Program-made: the position numbers and the translations under genes
Shown here: positions 23,134 through 36,800 of the stretch, one piece after another
Layout of the letters: each line of letters opens with the position of its first letter
Position numbering within the stretch: the first letter of the stretch is position 1
Source: Amphibalanus amphitrite
Lineage: Eukaryota; Arthropoda; Thecostraca; Balanomorpha; Balanidae
Assembly: GCF_019059575.1 (NCBI RefSeq)
Contig: NW_024882947.1
Coordinates: 95,754-159,753, forward strand
Direction of reading: 5' to 3'
Length of the DNA stretch: 64,000 bases
The notes under the pieces: model-generated
Database searches by the model: none
Told to the model about the DNA's origin: nothing
Seen by the model: the letters and a program-made list of their open reading frames with translations, nothing else

Positions 23134-23288
23134 TCGAGGGGGGGTCGTACCCGCCCCCCCCCCTCGGCCGGCGCGTATGTAGAAAAACAATAGGTCCGGC
23201 GAGGGGCATTTTTGACGGTTCTCCCCTATACATTCGCGGCTGGCAAAACTGAAAGAAGCTAATATACGGGCGAGGGTTATTGTTAAGT
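23134..23288. repeat. G-run/C-run hairpin repeat
   Basis: A run of G, the short loop TCGTACCC and a run of C are followed by CTCGGCCGGCGCGTATGTAG. The same hairpin plus tail occurs at about 18630-18700 inside element A, so it is a dispersed family. Confidence 0.55.
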
Positions 23289-25669
<2,381 letters not shown>

Positions 25670-26392
25670 AAACGTTAGGTAGGTATAGGACTGGGTATAC
25701 CTAGGTATGGAACTTTCGTCGCGATCGGCCGCTTTGCTTTTTGCATGAGTTCTCACGAAAAATTAAAAACGAGGGGCGTTTTCCCTTCCCCTCCTCCACC
25801 TAGTTTGACCCCCCTCCACCTTATACCTACCAAGAATCAAGATTACTTATACCTATTACCTACCCCACTGCCAGCGATGATTCTTGGGCCTTGGCACACT
25901 GCACAGTTTTTACTCCGATCCCCGGTCGTGTCAAGATCGTGTGGCGAGAAAACGGACGGAAAGAAGCCAGCGTCCAGGGTATATTGAACTAGCGTCTACA
26001 TCTAGGATCCATGTAATAAGCTTAGCTTTACTTGGATGTCGCCAGAGGACGGGGTAATCGCATTTGCATCCATTTGCATCTACGTGGCGTTGTTGTAAAC
26101 ATCGCGGCGCAGCCAGTGAGAGAGCGCCACGCAATTGTCGCATCCGCGTCAACTTTTTCACCGTTCGTCTTTGCCGGCCGGTTTCCGTCTTTCATTACTT
26201 GGCGTTCTTCCTGTCGGGTCTTGAGACTGATTTGTGTGAGTAATTTTATTTGTTCCTCCTTAGAACCATTTTTTGCTGATATAGAAAGTACCTACCTAGC
26301 AAGTCAAAGAAGTTATGTAGCACTTACACGTAGCAACCAAGTTGCGGCTATGGACTATGATGGATCCTTGGATGGATCACAATCATTTCTGA
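25670..26392 (+). promoter_or_regulatory. Candidate promoter and 5' UTR exon region of cyclophilin B
   Basis: From about 26040 the sequence becomes richer in GC. It contains two octamers ATTTGCAT (26062 and 26073 region), an ACGTGG core, and an ERSE-like motif at 26113-26131. A strong donor, GTGAGT at 26236-26241, could end a noncoding first exon. That exon would splice to the acceptor at 28095-28096 just before the start codon. This is an inference from motifs and spacing only; no transcript evidence is available. Confidence 0.4.
26113..26131 (+). promoter_or_regulatory. ERSE-like element upstream of cyclophilin B
   Basis: CCAGT, nine bases and CCACG match the ER stress response element CCAAT-N9-CCACG, with one mismatch and the exact spacing. 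ERSE is bound by NF-Y with ATF6 and controls ER folding genes, which suits the downstream ER cyclophilin. A single mismatched motif can occur by chance. Confidence 0.45.
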
Positions 26393-26637
26393 GGGCTGTT
26401 CACGGGCCCTGTGTGCGGTCGGACCGCACACAGCCTCCAAGCTCCGCCCACTGCGTCCCTACGTCAGCCTTCCGTCACCGCACACAGCGATCGCTGTGGC
26501 CGGTCGGGACTGGCCACAGCGGACCGTCCACCGCACGCAGCCGTGACGTCAGAACCGCCTACCCATCCCCTACCCCCACGCCTGCTGGACGCACCGCACA
26601 CAGCGCACGCAGCAGTGTGCGGTGCCCGTGAACACCC
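26393..26637. mobile_element. TIR element with ACCGCACACAG subterminal repeats
   Basis: TGTTCACGGGC near the left end is mirrored by GCCCGTGAACA near the right end. Between them lie about six ACCGCACACAG or CTGTGTGCGGT words. It resembles a small hAT-type MITE, but no target duplication was found. A 199-codon frame crosses it by chance. Confidence 0.5.
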
Positions 26638-28096
26638 CTCCGATTTTTTCTCTTCCCCGAGTGTTGGACTTGAGGAATCACGTCACTACAACTAAGCCTG
26701 AATGCTCATTTGTATTGTTTAGGTATTTTAAGTGGTAGTTGATTATCAGCCTAAGAGTTTATTTTTGGGTGGTCATGAATCAAAATACTAAGATGGCTTG
26801 AGGGCATGTACTTGGAGATGGCAACACACTTTTTTTCCTTGTGGCGTTTAGAATGTAGGAGATTGGGTACTTATAAGATTGTTAGTAATTTTTTTTTGGT
26901 ATGCAGTGTTCATTTTTTGGTAATGCAGTGGTGCGTGTTGTTGCGATTGCGAAATACACCTCCAGAGCACCTCTCGTGAGCAGCCACCAGTTATTGAGGT
27001 AACCTACTGATAAACATTTTGACTATCAGATACTCTGTGAAAGCTGCTCCACAGAAGGTATTGGACAGTAAATTGGTGACCTTGGCTTCTTTGGATTAAA
27101 GGCAAATATATTGAATAAAATGTTTTTAAAGTATGGCAGACACTTCTTGACACAGAACTAAATGGAGGCTGTTATAGTCTAGATATGTTCTGAGTTAAAG
27201 CCAAACAGCTTTTGATGCACATGCCAACATACTTAATTCCTTTGTCTGACATCATTTTTCTAATATTTTCAGACAGCTGGTGTAGACAATTTACTCAGTT
27301 CACTAAGTTGTGAGCCAAATAGGTACATGGTAATGACTTGAAGCACTTTGTCTGAATTTAGATGGCTTGGCTGTAGCACTTACTACTTTCACAGCTAATT
27401 TGGAATTATTGGTCCTTTGAGGCACTGTACCAGGTACCTATTTGCCCTTTTTTTACAAAATGAGAACTGCAACCTCAAATAATGGCTTTGTTCCTCATCT
27501 GCTTAAAATGAGGAACTTTGCAAAGTTTGTTTTGGTTAAAAAGTAAGATAAAGAAAGCTATGACTCTTGTAACAGACCATACATTATCCAAGGTCATGAT
27601 AATTGATAACTGAAGATCAGAGCCAAATGTGCTGGAGCATGAATGCATAGGTCCTCTCTGCTGTAGGTGTTCTACACATAACAGGTCATACATTTTTATA
27701 CATAAACTATGTCCCAGCTGAACAATAACATTTACAACTATAACAGGTCAAGATTACACAGTTGCTCTCCAAGGCATTCTAAAAATGTTCCAACTTCCAT
27801 GTAAGCAGTAATTGTGAAGCTTAGTTATGCTTAATTATTTGATGTGTCATTTGCTTAGTGTGTTCCACATAGCAGACTTTGATTTGCGAGACATAAAGGT
27901 GATTTGGTTGACCCATGGTTGGTGCCTTGTGAGTGGTGGCTCCAAAAATATTGCGCTGGTAACTTACTTGGTGACTGAGGATGTTCAGTTGTTCACTTTA
28001 GGGGTTAAATGGCACCAAACCAGGTTGTATCTTTCATTCCAAGAATTTGGTGCACATACAGTCCCTGAAAGTTAATTCACCTCTCCTCTATTTCAG
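26638..28096 (+). other. Probable 5' UTR intron of cyclophilin B
   Basis: AT-rich sequence without recognisable coding blocks runs up to a clean polypyrimidine tract and acceptor (TATTTCAG) ending at 28096, eight bases before the start codon. An acceptor so close to the ATG implies at least one upstream noncoding exon. Confidence 0.5.
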
Positions 28097-28104
28097 AGAC
28101 CACC

Positions 28105-28194
28105 ATGCAGCAAGTGATGCGCTCAGCAGTCTGCCTGGCTCTTCTGGGGCTGGCTTTTGCTGCTGAGGCCAATGGCCCCAAGGTCACAGATAAG
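28105..28194 (+). CDS. PPIB: Cyclophilin B coding exon 1
   Basis: This encodes residues 1-30, the signal peptide ([16 protein letters not shown] core) and the first mature residues. The ATG lies in the context CACCATG, a good initiation context, and is the first in-frame ATG after the acceptor at 28096. The donor is AAG|GTAAGG, phase 0. Confidence 0.9.
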
Positions 28195-30481
28195 GTAAGG
28201 CTCAGCTTAACACTCGACTATGTGCATTGTACAGGATAGAATTAGCACATCTGGGTGTTTTTGCACTCAGTTTCTCATAAGCTGGCTGTGGGATGCATTA
28301 CATACATCTGGCTTCCATTGCACAGTGTTAGTCCTGATAATAGAACTGAAAACATCCATAACATGGTCATTACTTATTCTCTAGTCTTAATTACGGCCGT
28401 GAGGTTCGACATAGTGATGTCCCTATTTATTTTGCATAAATTTTGATAACCTAAAAAATGTTTAATGATCATTGGTGTGAACGAACATGTCCTCATGTAC
28501 CCCTTTTCTCCCTCCCACACCCTTCCCTCACCCTACTGCCCATCTTCCCTGCTCTGCAGGTCTGGTTCGACATCACCATCGGAGGCGAGGCCGCCGGCCG
28601 GATCGAGATCGGCCTCTTCGGCAAGACGGTGCCCAAGACAGTGAAGAACTTTGCCGAGCTGGCCACCAAGCCGGCCGGCGAGGGCTACAAGGGCAGCAAG
28701 TTCCACCGGGTCATCTCGGACTTTATGCTGCAGGGCGGCGACTTCACCCGCGGAGACGGCACCGGAGGTGAGGGACGGCGGGACCGGGAGTTTACGGGGA
28801 GGGGTGGAATGGGGTGGGGGTGTCCGCGTGGGAGAAAAGAAGATGTTTTGTTGAAATTTGGGAACGAGATCGTAACCATGTATGGCTGGTCAATAAGGAT
28901 AGAGGCCTGGCTACACTTTGCGTTTTCTGCGTGCGTTTTCTGCGGGTTTGCGTGATTTGCGGAATATCGTTCTAGAAAGAAACGACATTACGTTTTTGTG
29001 ATGTTTTTCACATAAACTTTTAATTAATATAAGCGTTTTATTAACTTTTATATAAATATTAAAGAAGTTAAATGAGTAATAACTTTTTTCCTAGAACGAT
29101 ATTACGCAAAACACGCAAACTCGCACAAAAAACGCACGCAGAAAACGCATAGTGTAGCCAAGCCTTCATACCAATGAGCTTTTCCGATGATGCATAACTT
29201 CGTATATTGCCGAAGCAAAATCTCGCACCAAATTATAACACAAATTGGAATGTTGTACGCAATACGCTTGGATGACGACGTGATCGCCCGGCATCCGTAG
29301 CCCGGAGAAGGACCGCTCCGGTTGTTTTTCAATAGAAAAACACAATTCTAACGAATAGTGTTTGTCTTTTCAAACAACCTGCGGTTACACCGGATGAGAC
29401 AGACAACATTTAACTACCCAAACGTTTTTTTTTTTTTTTTGCAAAAAAATATGGTTGATTTTCCAGGGCAACCTGGATACCGATATAATATTTACGTTCC
29501 CCACAGGTATTGCAACCCTGCCATCTTGTGATCGCTCTATAATTATATCGTATTTATGAGGCATTTTTGTCCATCCCTCTCAGGCCGCAGCATCTACGGC
29601 GAGAAGTTTGCCGACGAGAACTTCAAGCTGAAGCACTACGGCGCCGGCTGGCTGTCGATGGCCAACGCCGGCAAGGACACCAACGGCAGCCAGTTCTTTA
29701 TCACCGTGAAGAAGACCTCGTGGCTGGACGGACGCCACGTCGTCTTCGGAAAGGTCCTCAAGGGCATGGTGAGTGGAGCGGTCGAGACGTGGTGGTGAGG
29801 GTAGGCTGATGATGGATGGTTGCTGTTTGGTTCGACACCATTGGGCGATAATGGCCGGTGGGATCGACACCATCGCATTTTATATCATGACCGCATAGAG
29901 GCCTTAAATTATACTGATTTTGCTCTGTGCATTTGTTAAAAAACTGCATAGACAGTATGCATGCAGTGAGCAGCCTCTAGACTGTTCGGTTATGTTGAGC
30001 TGCCTGCTTAATGCTTATCCAGATTATTTCGAAAATGTTGAAAATACAAATATATGTGGTAGTTATTTCAAGTTTGTTAGTATCTAATTGTGTTTAAAAC
30101 GTAATTCGGAATTCAATCGCAGCTTTCTTCGATGATTAAGTTGCGTCGGTCTACAGCTGTTTCACCACCCACCCCCTTTTACGAGACAAGACTTTGACCG
30201 TCACTTTCTTCCCTGTTAGAGCGTGGTTGGTAGGTTCCTTTCTCCCCCCTCCCCCATCAAGACATGGTCTGGAATGCTCCCGTCTAACCTGTCTCCCGTC
30301 AGGACGTGGTCATCAAACCCCTCCCTCTTCTCTCTTTCAGGACGTGGTCCGTAAGGTGGAGGGCACCAAGACGGACGGCCGGGACCGGCCTGTCAATGAC
30401 GTGGTCATCCTGGACTGCGGACACGAGCCGCTCGCAGAGGCAGCCTACTTCGCCGTCACAAAGGACGACGCCACTGCGTAG
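28105..30481 (+). CDS. PPIB: Peptidyl-prolyl cis-trans isomerase B (cyclophilin B), full gene span, 4 coding exons
   Basis: The exons are 28105-28194, 28560-28767, 29584-29768 and 30341-30481, giving 207 aa. The enzyme catalyses cis-trans isomerisation of X-Pro bonds and assists folding. A hydrophobic N-terminal segment (residues 5-21) predicts a signal peptide, so it enters the ER like PPIB. The cyclophilin domain covers about residues 31-190. The active-site residues equivalent to CypA R55, F60, Q63, F113, W121 and H126 are present as R80, F85, Q88, F138, W146 and H151. The secreted-type start, the [10 protein letters not shown] block and the overall length match the cyclophilin B class. 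There is no KDEL; the C-terminus ends TKDDATA. All introns are GT-AG and all phases agree. Confidence 0.95.
28560..28767 (+). CDS. PPIB: Cyclophilin B coding exon 2
   Basis: This encodes VWFDITIGG through FTRGDGTG, including catalytic R80, F85 and Q88. The acceptor is TCTGCAG and the donor G|GTGAGG, leaving phase 1. It is much richer in GC than the flanking introns. Confidence 0.95.
28903..29165. mobile_element. Foldback MITE in cyclophilin B intron 2
   Basis: Inverted arms of about 75 bp begin CTGGCTACACT and end AGTGTAGCCA. They carry TGCGTTTTCTGCG and ATATCGTTCTAG with complements on the other side. The AT-rich centre is about 110 bp. No clear target duplication was found. Confidence 0.65.
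29584..29768 (+). CDS. PPIB: Cyclophilin B coding exon 3
   Basis: This encodes [13 protein letters not shown] through [10 protein letters not shown], with F138, W146 and H151 of the active site. The acceptor is CTCTCAG and the donor ATG|GTGAGT, phase 0. Confidence 0.95.
30341..30481 (+). CDS. PPIB: Cyclophilin B coding exon 4
   Basis: This encodes [15 protein letters not shown] through TKDDATA and the TAG stop at 30479-30481. The acceptor CTTTCAG ends at 30340. A second CAG followed by the same GACGTGGTC lies 40 bases upstream; using it would shift the frame, so the downstream site is the functional one for this product. Confidence 0.93.
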   Translation, partial: DVVRKVEGTKTDGRDRPVNDVVILDCGHEPLAEAAYFAVTKDDATA

Positions 30482-30509
30482 GTGCCGCCGCGTGACTGAC
30501 CCGCTGACG

Positions 30510-30770
30510 TCCAGAGGTGCACAGGACGGCTGGCGTTTGGAGTTTTCCTCCTGGGGGTCCACTGGCGGTCGGAGTTCTCCAGGGGTCCACTGGCGTTAGG
30601 GTGCTCTGGGGGTCTGCTGACTACCGGAATACTCCGGGCTTCAATGTCCGATTGTCGTTCGGAGTTCTCCGGATATCCGCTGGCACCCGGAACGACTGGC
30701 GTTTGGGGTCCTCCGAGAGTTCACTGGCAATCTGTCCTCCGGGGGTCCGCTGACGTCCAAATTACTCCTC
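30510..30770 (+). repeat. Degenerate ~30-40 bp minisatellite after the cyclophilin stop
   Basis: The words GGGGGTCCACTGGCG, GGAGTTCTCC and CTCCGGGGGTC recur with substitutions. It begins about 30 bases after the stop codon. Confidence 0.65.
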
Positions 30771-31574
30771 GACGACTGACTTCGGGAGGCCCCGGGCGCC
30801 AAGACGAGCGAGGTGCGCGATTGGGATGGGCATGGGGACGGGAGGTCGAAGGTCTACGGGGGTCTCAGAGTGAGAGTGCATTATTGTGTGGGCGTCCGTT
30901 TCAGTTGAGATTGCGTGCCAAGCACGCGAACCGTCTGCTGTGGTTACTGTTTGTGATAGGACTCACCGCGCGGGGAAGAAAAGAACTGTTTTTGGGTGCG
31001 ACTGGTGCATTGTTCTGGCCTCATTCCAAGCTCCAAGCGTCAATAGACTAGCCTTTTTGCTCATGTTGCGCTACCATATTGTCCTGTTTGAAATACACGC
31101 CGATATTGTCTACATTGTCTTTGAGCTATGTGGGCATTTTTAGGTGATGTGCTAGGGGTTCGGACAGGTCACATTGAGCGCGAATTTCAGCAGCAACACC
31201 TTACGGGTCTGGCTTATAAGCAGTCTGTCAATGCAAACCTAGGGGGAAGGATAGAAAAGGAGTTCGATGGGACAGTAGGCAGCATGCAAAGCTCGTCTTG
31301 TAACTATATCGGTCCGATGTCGTACCAAGATTAACTAATCCCGGTATCGTGATGCGACCTCATGCCGCTGATGCGCTCATCAGGAAACAACCTCCAATGA
31401 CTGATTATGTGAAGCACGGGTCGCGACGCGCCAAAAACATAGAGAGGCGCATAATTTGACACCATCTCCAAAAGTTGGGACACGATGCTGCAGTTAATCC
31501 ATTCAACACCGTTTAATCTATTCGAAACACTCGTGACTCCCTTCCACCACCCCCCCCCCCTCCCATCCCGCTAA

Positions 31575-31580
31575 AATAAA
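31575..31580 (+). terminator. Candidate polyadenylation signal for cyclophilin B
   Basis: AATAAA lies 1.1 kb after the stop codon. It is the first canonical hexamer I noticed downstream. Its use is unproven. Confidence 0.3.
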
Positions 31581-32015
31581 AATGCACGGATCCCCGACCG
31601 AGACCACCTCATCCGTCCTACTCACATCGTCTGTGCCAATATCCCAAAGCTGTTGTTCCTAGATCCGTCACTAGATGGCAGGCACCTCACTCTCCCATCT
31701 CGGTCACCTCTCGCTCGGCGCGGGCCGCGGCTCCCGGCGAAAGTTGTGCCGCGTCCGCCGGCGGCCGGCAGTGCTCTCTGGGACCCCGACCCGCGGGTTG
31801 GGTGACGCGTTTCGCCCGTGCTGTGGTGTTTGAAGGGGCGTGTCTTTGCTGGAGTGAGCGCTGGTCGAGACGAGTCCCGTCGTGGTCATGGTGCTGAGTT
31901 GTGCGTTATGCTCACATCTCTCCGACGAGAGTGACATTTCGCGTCTGTGACCGCCACCCCCGCCCCCTCCCCGCCCGGCGCTTTCCCTCGTGTGTCACCC
32001 CTGTGAGCGTCAGCC

Positions 32016-32136
32016 ATGCCGCGGAAACTGCTCAAGTTCCTGATTCTTTTCGACAACCCGACGCTGCTCTATTTCCCGGGACAGTTTGTCAGCGGTCGTG
32101 TGCTCGTCGAGCTCGAAGATGAGACCGCCGTTCAAG
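32016..32136 (+). CDS. ARRDC coding exon 1
   Basis: This encodes residues 1-40, the first strand and the FPGQFVSGRVLVEL block typical of arrestin-N domains. The ATG lies in CAGCCATGC. The donor is CAAG|GTAGG, phase 1. Confidence 0.9.
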
Positions 32137-33790
32137 GTAGGTGTGCTCACCGCCCGCCCCGCACCTCTCGCTGTGGTGCACCCACTGGCAGGTCGCGAGG
32201 TCCCGAGGATGATTGGTGGTTTTATTGATCGGTAAAAGCGTTACATCATCCGAAGTCCAAAGGTCGAAACGCTTTCTTCGGGAATGAAATGAAACCATAC
32301 CATACTGGTCTCTTTATTTGGAGAATTGAACTTACACTTATCCCTGACAAAAATTCTTCTTTTTTTGCGCTACTTCACGCGATGCTTCGACGTTCGTTAT
32401 ATTTTTACGTACGTGTCGCTTCCCGGCCACTACTGGTCACTGCGAAATGTGTGACATAACTCTATGTAGGTAGCCGGTAGGTAAACAGTAAACGAGGTGG
32501 CCGTCCCACAAAGTATATTATATGGTCTGGTTAAATGAATTCAGTCATGACACATCAGCTAGCTCACTTTAAAAACCTTTCCGTATGATGCAGACGAAAA
32601 TGACCTCAGATCACTTGTTTGACGCACCAAGGTCATGACAGGTAAAAATGCCTAACTTTTTCTGCAGATTTTGCTTCCTAACAATGTGTGCCGTTATTTG
32701 TAGTTGCAGACTCAGAGATCAGTATCTCACTTCTCGACGCTAGGCGCGTCGGGCGATATATAAAATTATATGAAAAAGCATAAACTTGAACCCAGGTCAA
32801 GGTCATGACCTGACCAAAATGCACAGTGTGTCGCTATAACCCACCGCTACACTGCACGATGAAGTGAACGATTACCGCTACGTCCCAAAACGCTGCTCCA
32901 ATGCCGCACCCGTAGCCCGCGGGCACAGCAGCCCCCGAGCCCGATGTATTGTGCAGTTCGCACGCAGCATTCGACAGTGTGTGGCTCGGCCTTCCGGTCT
33001 TCGGTCTTCCGGGATGCTGCACGGCATGACTGCTGCTGCTGTGTTACTCTGTCTCTGTCTCTGTCTCTGTCAGACCGGTCAAATGTCGGGATGGAGCTGG
33101 TGTTAACCGTCTGCTCATGACGAGTAACAGCCTTTGTGTCAGAGCTGGAGCCTCGAAATACCAGGGGAGATGACAGCGGTGTCTAAAGGATGTGAACTGG
33201 GCGTGGTGCCGAGGGCTGTTTCTTGGTTCGATTGAGCAGCTGATGAAGTGGACAGGCTCTGGACAGGCTTAAATCGCCCGTTGACCCAGAGCTCTCTTAT
33301 ATCTTAGGCGGTATTGTTGGAGAACACAGGTCGGCAGTTTCCCCCATCCATCGCACCAACAATCGGCCGCGCCCATGGTCGATGACGATGGTTATTGTTC
33401 GATGGCACCTCTGGCACGCGAGACTGGCGCTAACCCCGTGACCCCGACCACGGATAAATGCAACGCTAACAGGATGTCGAGTGGACGTGTCTTGCCGGGA
33501 TCGAAGTATCTTTTTGTAAACATGATCAATGATCAGCCCTTGCAGCGCAGCATTACAACCCAAGTGAAAGGCTGAAGTGGTGAATATTAAAACGAAAAAC
33601 AAGATTCCGCCGTTTAATTCGTCTCTCCGTCTTCCACACTCGCTTCTCTGTATATCTGTTTCTGATTGTCTCTTCATATTTCTCTTTCACTCATTCTATC
33701 TCTCTTGCGGTCTATCTCTGTCTGTCTGTCTATGTCTCTGTCTCTGTCTTTGTATCTCTATCTCTCTGTTTCTCTCTCTCTCTTCCTCCT

Positions 33791-33847
<57 letters not shown>

Positions 33848-36800
33848 CCATTGCCTTGGACTCTTTTCCTCCCTCTCCCACTTTTTCCTCTTTGCTCCTT
33901 TTGCTGTTTTGATTTCGCGCGGTATCTGTGACTCGTACATTTTGCTCTGTCTGGTAGTGTTGCTACCATTTTCCTGGTCTGTGACAGCTGACGTCACCCG
34001 TCATTGTGTAGCTGTGACCAGATGAAATCCCACGGCTTATTATCCTGGCATGACATTATCTGCGGTGCGGTGCAGTGTGCACCAATGCATGCACTGTGCT
34101 GTAGCCGTTGATTAATAAGCCTGTGGGAAGTCTGGGAGCTTTCCCGAACGTTTGTTCGTTCAGCGTCTTGGGTTCGCTTCATGCTCAACAAAAGAGCTAC
34201 TTTGTAGCCCTGTTGTGGTTGTTGGCGAGTTTTGTGTTTGTCACGTTCCGCTAAATATTTCTCATTATGCTCACATGTTACCGGTTACGTGGCACTGTGT
34301 TCTCTGCAGACATAATTTCCCCTTTTTTATCGGCTCAATGTTGTCTTTCGTCCATATTTTTGGAGTTTGGTAGTAGGTGGAAAAAGTTCGATTCATTCAT
34401 ACATTTATGTTACCTTATCTGACATTATCTGCAATTGTGACATATTTACTAATGCACTGCACTACACAGCAAACTTTGTCGTTGTTTGAGTAACTCGTGG
34501 TCGCCACTGATGCGATTGATGCGTCGCACATGACATAGCTAAGGTAGCTCCAATCCCCGTCAGTACAAGAAAAACACGCCAGTATATCGTCGTTACACGG
34601 CGGCTTCTGGCCGCAGTTCGGGAGCCGAACACCCGTGCTGACTCGTGACCCCGCTCTCCATACGACCGACGCTTACAAGGCGGAAAGTATGCAGCCGGGC
34701 GGCGGTTTTTTCTGGGTGCCGTTCTCTGCGTGCAGGCTGGGACAGAGCACGACTCTCACTCGGTGGTCGCCGGGTCACATGGGCGGGCCGGGCCGGCGCC
34801 GCTCTCTAAAGAGCAGACAATGGCTACCTCCGCCCATCGATAGCTGGGGAGAAGAGCCGGAGCTGCGAGATACCTCTCCCTGGCGTTAGCAGCACGGGGC
34901 GTAAAAATCGGCAAAAACTGACTAACAAGGGAACAAACCTTCAGTGTCATGCAATGAAGATCACGCAGCAGCGACCTGCCAATGATAACGCCTCGTAGGC
35001 TCTGTCTAGGCCCATCCCTGGGTGGTGTTCAATTCACTCCCGCTGGGACTGCGTACCGGTCCCAGTCGTTAGTCGCCCGTCTCTCGACAGAGTGCGTGAC
35101 GAGGGCGTGCGTCGCGTGACGCGACGCGTGACGGGCCGGGAGTGTGACGCGGCTGGAGGGAAGGTCGCGTGACCACTCCATCCAAACAGAGGCCTCTGTG
35201 GCGGGGGGGGGGGGGGGGGGGGGTCAACAATGGTGCTGGATCCGTCAGCCCGGTGGCGCCGTGTCGCATGATGACCCATTGTTTGTTTTTATATCGTTCT
35301 TCTAAACGGGTGTTGTTACTTCATTGCGGTAACCAGCAGCGACATCATGGTGTGTGTAGTACCTAGTACCTACACGGGACGATACATTGTGTCGTTACTT
35401 GGTCCACTGAATGACTCTACATGTATCCACCGTTATAACACCTTGTTTATAAAAGCTTCATGCTTCGTGGGTCTTTCATCCATGGGAGAGAAGTAAGTGT
35501 TGGATAGCCACACGGTTCTAGAGGTTCATGCGCGTGTCTCGTGCGGCTTGATACCAGTTACCGCTGCATTTCAAATGAATGTGCAGTAATAACATTCAAG
35601 GTAACAGATGTTTACCTTTCGTTAGACGCTTGCTTATTTCAATTCGTGATGCATTTTCATGAAAAATGATCACGATTCGTTAAGGGTATTAGGTATCATC
35701 TCTAAATTGTAGAAACCGACGTCAACTTTGACTTCAATAACATCAAGGTGAAGCAGAGATACCTACGCCAAAAGCTGCAGCTTTATGATCAACGATTAGA
35801 AAAAATATTTAACAGCGTAGACAAATCTGAAAAATACGCTCAACTACAGAACCTTGTAGGAGTCCTGTATCCAAACCTACCCGTAACTGAATAAATGTTT
35901 TTTTTTTAGGTGTGAATGCATCGATTGCTAGCACATGAACGAACACTACACCAGAGTGCCTCATCCCTGGGAGACAATTTCATAATTTCATAGATTCATA
36001 GATAGGGCCTTGCCACCAGGCCACGGGCAAGCCATTGGCCTTCCAACATTGACATGGAACTAAAATTACGTGTGAGCGCAGATCATGATCTGTGTGAGCT
36101 GAATCACGTGGGTCGAACGAACCGTTAACTTGCACAGTTAAAATACTCGTATATTTGTGGCTTGCGAAACATTGTTATGAACAATTACACCCGGTGACAA
36201 CAGAAGAATATTGCTTTTGTATTGTTATCGGGTGTGAATAAATGCTCGTAATTATTATTACATAGACGTATTGATATAAATGGGAAAGGCAATGGGAACG
36301 TGTTGTTTTTATATTAAAATTGGTTACACATGTGTTTCGGGAATAATCCCTTGGTCACACCATATAAAAATAACTACCTATATCGAAATACAATCGAGGT
36401 CGAACGGGGTCGAATGGGGACGTTCACAGACACTCACAGATTAGCAATTCTATACATGACTGAAAACGTTACACTGCTTTTCGCCCGGAACCCCTACTTC
36501 CTGAAATCATTTTTCAAAATTAATTGAGCAGTGTGCTTGCTGAGTTTTACTTTACCCGAATTCCCATTGAAATTACTAATCGTAGAAATAAACGCTGCTT
36601 CCACCGCCTGTCGGTTACGCTTATTTAATCCCACGCATAGGTTTGACATCGCCGACCAGTTTGGCAAATGCCCCGCGTCATCCACATGCTGCACTATGGC
36701 GTTAGATTCTTGGTGATTCCGCAAATCTCTTTTGTGTTCCTCTACCCGTTTAGCTGCACCCCTGTATGTTTCCCCTATGTAGCTTTTTTCACAAACGCCA

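Larger units (their letters stand above)
30482..32015 (+). other. Cyclophilin B 3' region and ARRDC promoter region
   Basis: About 30510-30770 is a degenerate minisatellite with GGTCCACTGGCG and GGAGTTCTCC words, probably in the 3' UTR. An AATAAA at 31575-31580 could be its polyadenylation signal. From about 31690 to 32015 the sequence is GC-rich and leads into the ARRDC start codon, so it likely holds that promoter and 5' UTR. No TATA box was obvious. Confidence 0.4.

Noticed and set aside
26032..26631. 199-codon plus-strand frame
   Set aside because: It runs through the candidate promoter and a TIR element; there are no conserved blocks.
28487..28771. Arg-rich frames overlapping cyclophilin exon 2
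   Set aside because: They are shadows of the real exon in other frames, caused by its high GC.
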